Assembly (NCBI GenBank): GCA_041390625.1
Contig: JAWKPM010000006.1
Coordinates: 1 to 64,000 of the forward strand
Direction: 5' to 3'
Length of the DNA stretch: 64,000 bases
Source: RBC038 sp041390625
GTDB taxonomy: Bacteria > Chloroflexota > Dehalococcoidia > UBA2979
The notes beneath the pieces were generated by a model. The model worked only from the letters and a program-made list of their open reading frames with translations. It was not told where the DNA came from and did not search any database. Shown here piece after piece: positions 60,314 to 64,000 of this stretch (the first letter of the stretch is position 1; every line of letters begins with the position of its first letter). Both the position numbers and the translations under genes were made by a program.

Positions 60314-61537
60314 ATGGCGAGGACGCTATCGAAGCGCGGCGCGAAGTCGAAGCCCGATCTGTCGGCGGCCGAAGCACGTCGCATCGCGCTGGCGGCGCAG
60401 GGGTTCGCCGACCCAAAGCCGAGCGGGCGGGTCGACGCGCGGCACCTGCGACGGGTGCTCAGTCGCATCGGCCTCGTGCAGATCGACTCGGTGAACGCCG
60501 TCGCGCGGGCGCACTACTTCCCCTTCTTCTCGCGGCTGGGGCCGTACCCGATGCCGCTCCTCGACGATCTCGCCTACCGGCGTCGGGAGCTGTTCGAGAC
60601 GTGGGCGCACGAGGCGTCGCTGGTGCCGATCGAGCGCGAGCCGCTGTTCCGGCACCGGATGGCGGCGTGGCCGCAGCGGCGGGCGCGCCGCGCGGAATGG
60701 CTGGCGGAGCATGCGGAGTACCTCGAGGGGGTGCTGGAGGAGGTGCGGGCACGGGGGCCGCTGCTCGCGTCCGACCTCGGCGAGCCGACCGAGCGGCGGG
60801 GGCCCTGGTGGGACTGGGGGCGGGGGAAGCTGGCGCTGGAGTCGCATTTCGGGATGGGGACCGTCGCGGTTTCGGGGCGGCGGAACTTCGCGCGGCTGTA
60901 CGACGTGCGTGAGCGGGTGCTGCCGCCGTCCGTCCTCGAGCACCCGACGCCGGAGGAGGACGAGGCGGTGCGCGGCCTCGTGCTGCTCTCGGCGCAGCAC
61001 CACGGGGTGGGGACGGTGCGCGACCTGGCCGACTACTACCGCCTCGGGCTCAGGCCGACGGGACGGGCGCTCGAGGCGCTGGCCGACGAAGGCCTCGTGC
61101 GGCGGGTGACGGTTGAGGGGTGGGAGGAGCCGGCGTACCTCGACGTCGGGGCGCGGGTGCCTCGGAAGGTGGAGGCGCGGGCGCTGCTGGCGCCGTTCGA
61201 CCCGGTGGTGTGGGAGCGGGCGCGGGCGCAGCGGCTCTTCGACTTCGACTATCGCATCGAGATCTACACGCCGGCGCCGCAGCGACGGTTCGGGTACTAC
61301 GTGCTGCCGTTCGTCCTGGGCGACCGCATCGTGGGGCGGGTGGACGTCAGGGCGGAGCGGGCGCGCGGGGTGCTGTCGGTGCCGGCGTCGCACCTCGAGG
61401 GGCACGCGGAGGCCTCGGAGGTGGCGGGGCCGCTGGCGGAGGAGCTGGGGCTGCTGGCGGAGTGGCTGGGGCTGGAGCGGCTCGAGGTGGGGCCGAAGGG
61501 GGACCTGGCCGCGGCGTTGCGCAGGGCGGTGAGGTAG
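60314..61537 (+). CDS. YcaQ/AlkZ-like winged-helix DNA glycosylase
   Basis: The 407-residue HTH_42 protein belongs to the family that unhooks interstrand DNA cross-links. The catalytic Q-x-D is Q56-I-D58 in 'GLVQIDSVNAVARAHYF'. Three winged-helix units follow, with 'ETWAHEASLVPIE', 'VSGRRNFARLYDVRERVLP', 'LLSAQHHGVGTVRDLADYY' and a C-terminal 'FDYRIEIYTPAPQRRFGYYVLP'. TATGGT lies 8 nt before the ATG, so the mRNA may be leaderless. Confidence 0.9.
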   Translation: MARTLSKRGAKSKPDLSAAEARRIALAAQGFADPKPSGRVDARHLRRVLSRIGLVQIDSVNAVARAHYFPFFSRLGPYPMPLLDDLAYRRRELFETWAHEASLVPIEREPLFRHRMAAWPQRRARRAEWLAEHAEYLEGVLEEVRARGPLLASDLGEPTERRGPWWDWGRGKLALESHFGMGTVAVSGRRNFARLYDVRERVLPPSVLEHPTPEEDEAVRGLVLLSAQHHGVGTVRDLADYYRLGLRPTGRALEALADEGLVRRVTVEGWEEPAYLDVGARVPRKVEARALLAPFDPVVWERARAQRLFDFDYRIEIYTPAPQRRFGYYVLPFVLGDRIVGRVDVRAERARGVLSVPASHLEGHAEASEVAGPLAEELGLLAEWLGLERLEVGPKGDLAAALRRAVR

Positions 61538-61640
61538 GAGCGGGGTGAGGGACCTGCCCTCGTGGGACTTCGATGGGGTGTTAGCCTCGAGGGGCTGCGG
61601 TGCGGCGGCACCTTCATGCTCGACGCTCGAGGGAGGCCCG

Positions 61641-62375
61641 ATGCCGCTCCGACTGACCCTGGCGCTGCTCGTTCTCCTCGCGGGGTGTTCCACGCCAGAA
61701 GCGACGAGCGAACCGGCGACCGCCGACCCCGTCGACGCCACGCAGAGCGCCTCATCTACCCAGGCACCCCCTACCCCGTCCCCAGCGGAGTCGATGAGCC
61801 CGACCGTCGAATCGACGGTGCCAGCCGGCACCTCGACCGGCGTCGGGGCGATCGACCGGCTCGTTGAGGTTGTTGGCTCTGCGGACCCGGCCGCCCTCGC
61901 CTCGGTCCTGCGCCTCACAGAGGCTCCGTGCACCAACGAACTTGGCATTGGCGGTCCACCGAAGTGCGGCACCATCGACGACGTGCCTGCGAAGGAGGGC
62001 GGCGTACCTCGGTCAGAGGGGACGATCGTCGAGGCATTCCCGATCAGTACCTGCGAGTCGGAGTGGCACGCCGAAGCCGATACCATCGCGTCGATCGTGG
62101 GCGATGAGCCGCGGACGCTGTTTGCCGTGGTGGAACTCGATGACCTCACCGATGTTCACGGTTCGGGCGTGAACATCCCTGTGACGCATGCGCTGATCTT
62201 CGAGCGGGGCGATGGCGACGGGGCCAGCGGGATGTTGTTCGCGATCGACGGCGAGCACATCAGATACATCGATGTGCTGTGCGGGGGGTCGGCTGCGGCG
62301 TTCCTCACGGAGCCGCTGAGCGAGGTGTACGGGCCACTCGAGGTCATCCTTCGGGGCCCCGCGTTTTCGGGGTAG
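61641..62375 (+). CDS. Hypothetical lipoprotein
   Basis: The ATG at 61641 has GGGAGG upstream. The signal peptide ends with 'LLVLLAGC' (lipobox Cys15). A Ser/Thr/Pro-rich linker of 50 residues precedes a globular domain of about 160 residues with four or more Cys ('APCTNELGIGGPPKCGT', 'STCESEWH', 'VLCGGSAAAF') that could form disulphides. No family is recognised. Codon use is less GC-biased than in the neighbours. It ends just upstream of the rpoB promoters. Confidence 0.75.
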   Translation: MPLRLTLALLVLLAGCSTPEATSEPATADPVDATQSASSTQAPPTPSPAESMSPTVESTVPAGTSTGVGAIDRLVEVVGSADPAALASVLRLTEAPCTNELGIGGPPKCGTIDDVPAKEGGVPRSEGTIVEAFPISTCESEWHAEADTIASIVGDEPRTLFAVVELDDLTDVHGSGVNIPVTHALIFERGDGDGASGMLFAIDGEHIRYIDVLCGGSAAAFLTEPLSEVYGPLEVILRGPAFSG

Positions 62376-62417
62376 CCGGAGTCACCGGGGCATACACTTC
62401 CCTTGTGGATAAGTTCG

Positions 62418-62475
62418 TTGACACACAAGGGCGGCGAACGCTACCGTTGCTTTTCCTGCGGCCTTCGGGTATCCT
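62418..62475 (+). promoter_or_regulatory. Tandem promoters of rpoB
   Basis: Upstream promoter: TTGACA (62418-62423), 18 nt, TACCGT (62442-62447). Downstream promoter: TTGCTT (62447-62452), 17 nt, TATCCT (62470-62475). Both point to rpoB and would give a leader of about 200 nt. Confidence 0.65.
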
Positions 62476-62520
62476 CCTAAGGCGTTGGGCGCGGCCTGTT
62501 CTATTGTCATCGATCGGTTC

Positions 62521-62586
62521 GCTCCGAGTGGGAGATGTCCTGCCTCGGAGCGTCAGCATGTTCGGCACCCCTACCGGCTGCTGACG
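62521..62586 (+). promoter_or_regulatory. Structured leader of rpoB: two consecutive hairpins
   Basis: GCTCCGAG (62521-62528) pairs with CTCGGAGC (62544-62551), and CGTCAGCA (62551-62558) pairs with TGCTGACG (62579-62586). Both stems are perfect. No T-tract follows, so they may serve regulation or mRNA stability. The rest of the 309-bp gap shows nothing further I can name. Confidence 0.5.
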
Positions 62587-62684
62587 ATTGACCGTCCCCG
62601 GAACCGAACTGCCTCGACGCTGCGAACGTCCCGCCCGGCGGTCCGTTCGCTCTGCACACTAGCGGCCACCGCGAGGAGTCTCTC

Positions 62685-64000
62685 TTGACCACCGACCGGC
62701 GCATCGTGCGTCCCAACCGTCGTGCACCCAGTCTGCTCCGGCAGTACGGCAAGCACCAACAGGTGCTTGACATGCCGTACCTGATCCAGATGCCTCGGCA
62801 GTCGTACGACCACTTCCTGCAGACCGGACTGCGCGAGCTCCTGGACGAGATCTCGCCGATCGAGGACTTCACCGGGCAGCACATGGAGCTGCGCTTCGGC
62901 GAGTACCGCTTCGGCGAGCCGAAGTACAACGAGCGGGAGTGCCGCGAGCGCGACGCGACGTACGCGGCGCCGCTGCGGGTGCGCGTCGAGCTGGTCGTGA
63001 AGGAGACGGGCGAGGTCAAGGAGCAGGAGCTCTTCATGGGCGACGTGCCGCTCATGACCCCGCACGGGACGTTCATCATCAACGGCGCCGAGCGCGTGGT
63101 GGTCTCGCAGCTGGTGCGCTCGCCGGGTGTCTACTTCACCGCGACGCCGGACCCGGCGACGGGCCGCCGCCTGACGGCGGCGAAGCTGATCCCGAACCGC
63201 GGCGCGTGGCTCGAGTTCGAGACGAGCAACCGCGACGTGGTCTCCGTGAAGGTCGACCGCAAGCGCCGCATCCCGGTGACGGTGCTGCTGCGGGCGATCG
63301 ACATGGAGGACGACGGCACGCCGGAGGAGGAGCGCGGCAGCGAGGAGCGCGTGCGCGCGATGCTCGAGGCCGTCGACACGAACCCGGACCATCGCTACCT
63401 GGACGCTACGCTGGCGAAGGACCCGACGACCAACCGCCGCGAGGCGCTGGAGGAGTTCTACCGGCGGCTGCGCCCCGGTGACCCGCCGACGGCGGACAAC
63501 GCCCGCAACCTCCTCGAGTCGCTGTTCTTCACCGACCGCCGCTACGACCTCGGTCGGGTCGGTCGCTACAAGGTGAACAAGCGCCTCGCCCTCGTGGACG
63601 CGCCGGTGCAGCGGACGCTGCGCACGGCGGACATGATCTCGATCGTCCGCAAGATGATTCAGATCAACAACGGCGAGGGGAACCCGGATGACATCGACCA
63701 CCTGGGCAACCGCCGCGTGCGGTCGGTGGGCGAGCTGATCCAGAACCAGTTCCGCGTGGGCCTGCTGCGCATGGAGCGCGTGGTCCGCGAGCGCATGACG
63801 ATCACCGACCCGGAGGAGGCGACTCCTTCGGCGCTGGTGAACATCCGCCCGATCGTGGCCTCCATGAAGGAGTTCTTCGGCGGGTCGCAGCTGTCGCAGT
63901 TCATGGACCAGGTGAACCCGCTGGCGGAGTTGGCGCACAAGCGCAAGCTGTCCGCCCTCGGTCCCGGCGGTCTCTCGCGCGACCGTGCCGGCTTCGATGT
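62685..64000 (+). CDS. rpoB: RNA polymerase beta subunit (3' end outside window)
   Basis: The start is TTG (62685) with GAGGAG 6 nt upstream; the next Met is at residue 30. The 438 residues visible cover the protrusion and lobe domains ('LIQMPRQSYDHFL', 'GDVPLMTPHGTFIINGAERVVVSQL', 'LIPNRGAWLEFE'). They run into the rifampicin region, 'FFGGSQLSQFMDQVNPLAEL' and 'HKRKLSALGPGGLSRDRAG'. The residues that contact rifampicin (E. coli Q513, D516, H526, S531) are all unchanged. The gene has its own promoters and is not preceded by rplL as in many bacteria. Confidence 0.97.
   Translation, partial: MTTDRRIVRPNRRAPSLLRQYGKHQQVLDMPYLIQMPRQSYDHFLQTGLRELLDEISPIEDFTGQHMELRFGEYRFGEPKYNERECRERDATYAAPLRVRVELVVKETGEVKEQELFMGDVPLMTPHGTFIINGAERVVVSQLVRSPGVYFTATPDPATGRRLTAAKLIPNRGAWLEFETSNRDVVSVKVDRKRRIPVTVLLRAIDMEDDGTPEEERGSEERVRAMLEAVDTNPDHRYLDATLAKDPTTNRREALEEFYRRLRPGDPPTADNARNLLESLFFTDRRYDLGRVGRYKVNKRLALVDAPVQRTLRTADMISIVRKMIQINNGEGNPDDIDHLGNRRVRSVGELIQNQFRVGLLRMERVVRERMTITDPEEATPSALVNIRPIVASMKEFFGGSQLSQFMDQVNPLAELAHKRKLSALGPGGLSRDRAGFD

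Overview
The window is a 64 kb piece of bacterial chromosome with very high GC content (my estimate is about 70%) and dense coding on both strands. It carries almost entirely housekeeping genes. The mix points to Chloroflexota, probably a peptidoglycan-making Dehalococcoidia-like lineage. Supporting features are a CIRCE-controlled groES-groEL pair, an archaeal-type fructose-1,6-bisphosphate aldolase/phosphatase, a type 2-like IleRS behind a T-box leader, MurJ, a RodZ-like HTH/PASTA protein, and conserved families such as PSP1, DUF2851, DUF503 and the 'zincin' metallopeptidases. This placement is inference from gene content; there is no rRNA in the window.

Layout. 1-6.5 kb: ricT-like gene, holB and lysA on the minus strand, then a duplicated-domain lipoprotein and an MBL-fold hydrolase. 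6.5-11.2 kb: a MutY-like glycosylase lacking its catalytic Glu, a second MBL hydrolase, an M16 peptidase and mscL. 11.2-16.1 kb: groEL/groES with CIRCE, an HTH-DUF2851-pterin dehydratase/VOC cluster, and a heme-binding membrane protein. 16.1-17.3 kb: an SRA-like/HNH endonuclease with two compensating frameshifts, bracketed by a 46-bp direct repeat. 17.5-28 kb: a PP2C-like/beta-propeller membrane protein, tsaD, moaC-moaA, rdgB, FBP aldolase/phosphatase, folC and fabF. 28-38 kb: thpR, an amidohydrolase, scpB, rimO, a RodZ-like protein, rpsT and murJ. 38.4-43.7 kb: MOSC protein, T-box leader, ileS and an overlapping TIR/pentapeptide-repeat gene. 43.7-53.2 kb: a YihY-family protein, proBA, small zinc proteins, glycerate kinase, an SDR and a class II aldolase-DinB fusion. 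53.3-55.9 kb: a tightly packed minus-strand cluster with a bacterial relative of archaeal TiaS. 56-64 kb: lipoproteins, an acyl-CoA dehydrogenase, a YcaQ-like glycosylase and the 5' part of rpoB behind two promoters and a structured leader.

Regulation is readable in several places: CIRCE (HrcA), a T-box with specifier AUC, a LexA-type palindrome over the promoter of a small zinc-ribbon gene, an inverted repeat in front of the HTH gene, and several promoters whose -10 box lies 6-9 nt before the start codon, which suggests leaderless mRNAs.

The most interesting signals are three. First, a family of interspersed three-hairpin elements found only between convergent genes, whose stems differ between copies by compensating changes. 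Second, a TIR/pentapeptide-repeat protein whose start overlaps the ileS stop, so it may be co-transcribed under T-box control. Third, the compact TiaS-like/lipoprotein/membrane-protein/metallopeptidase cluster.
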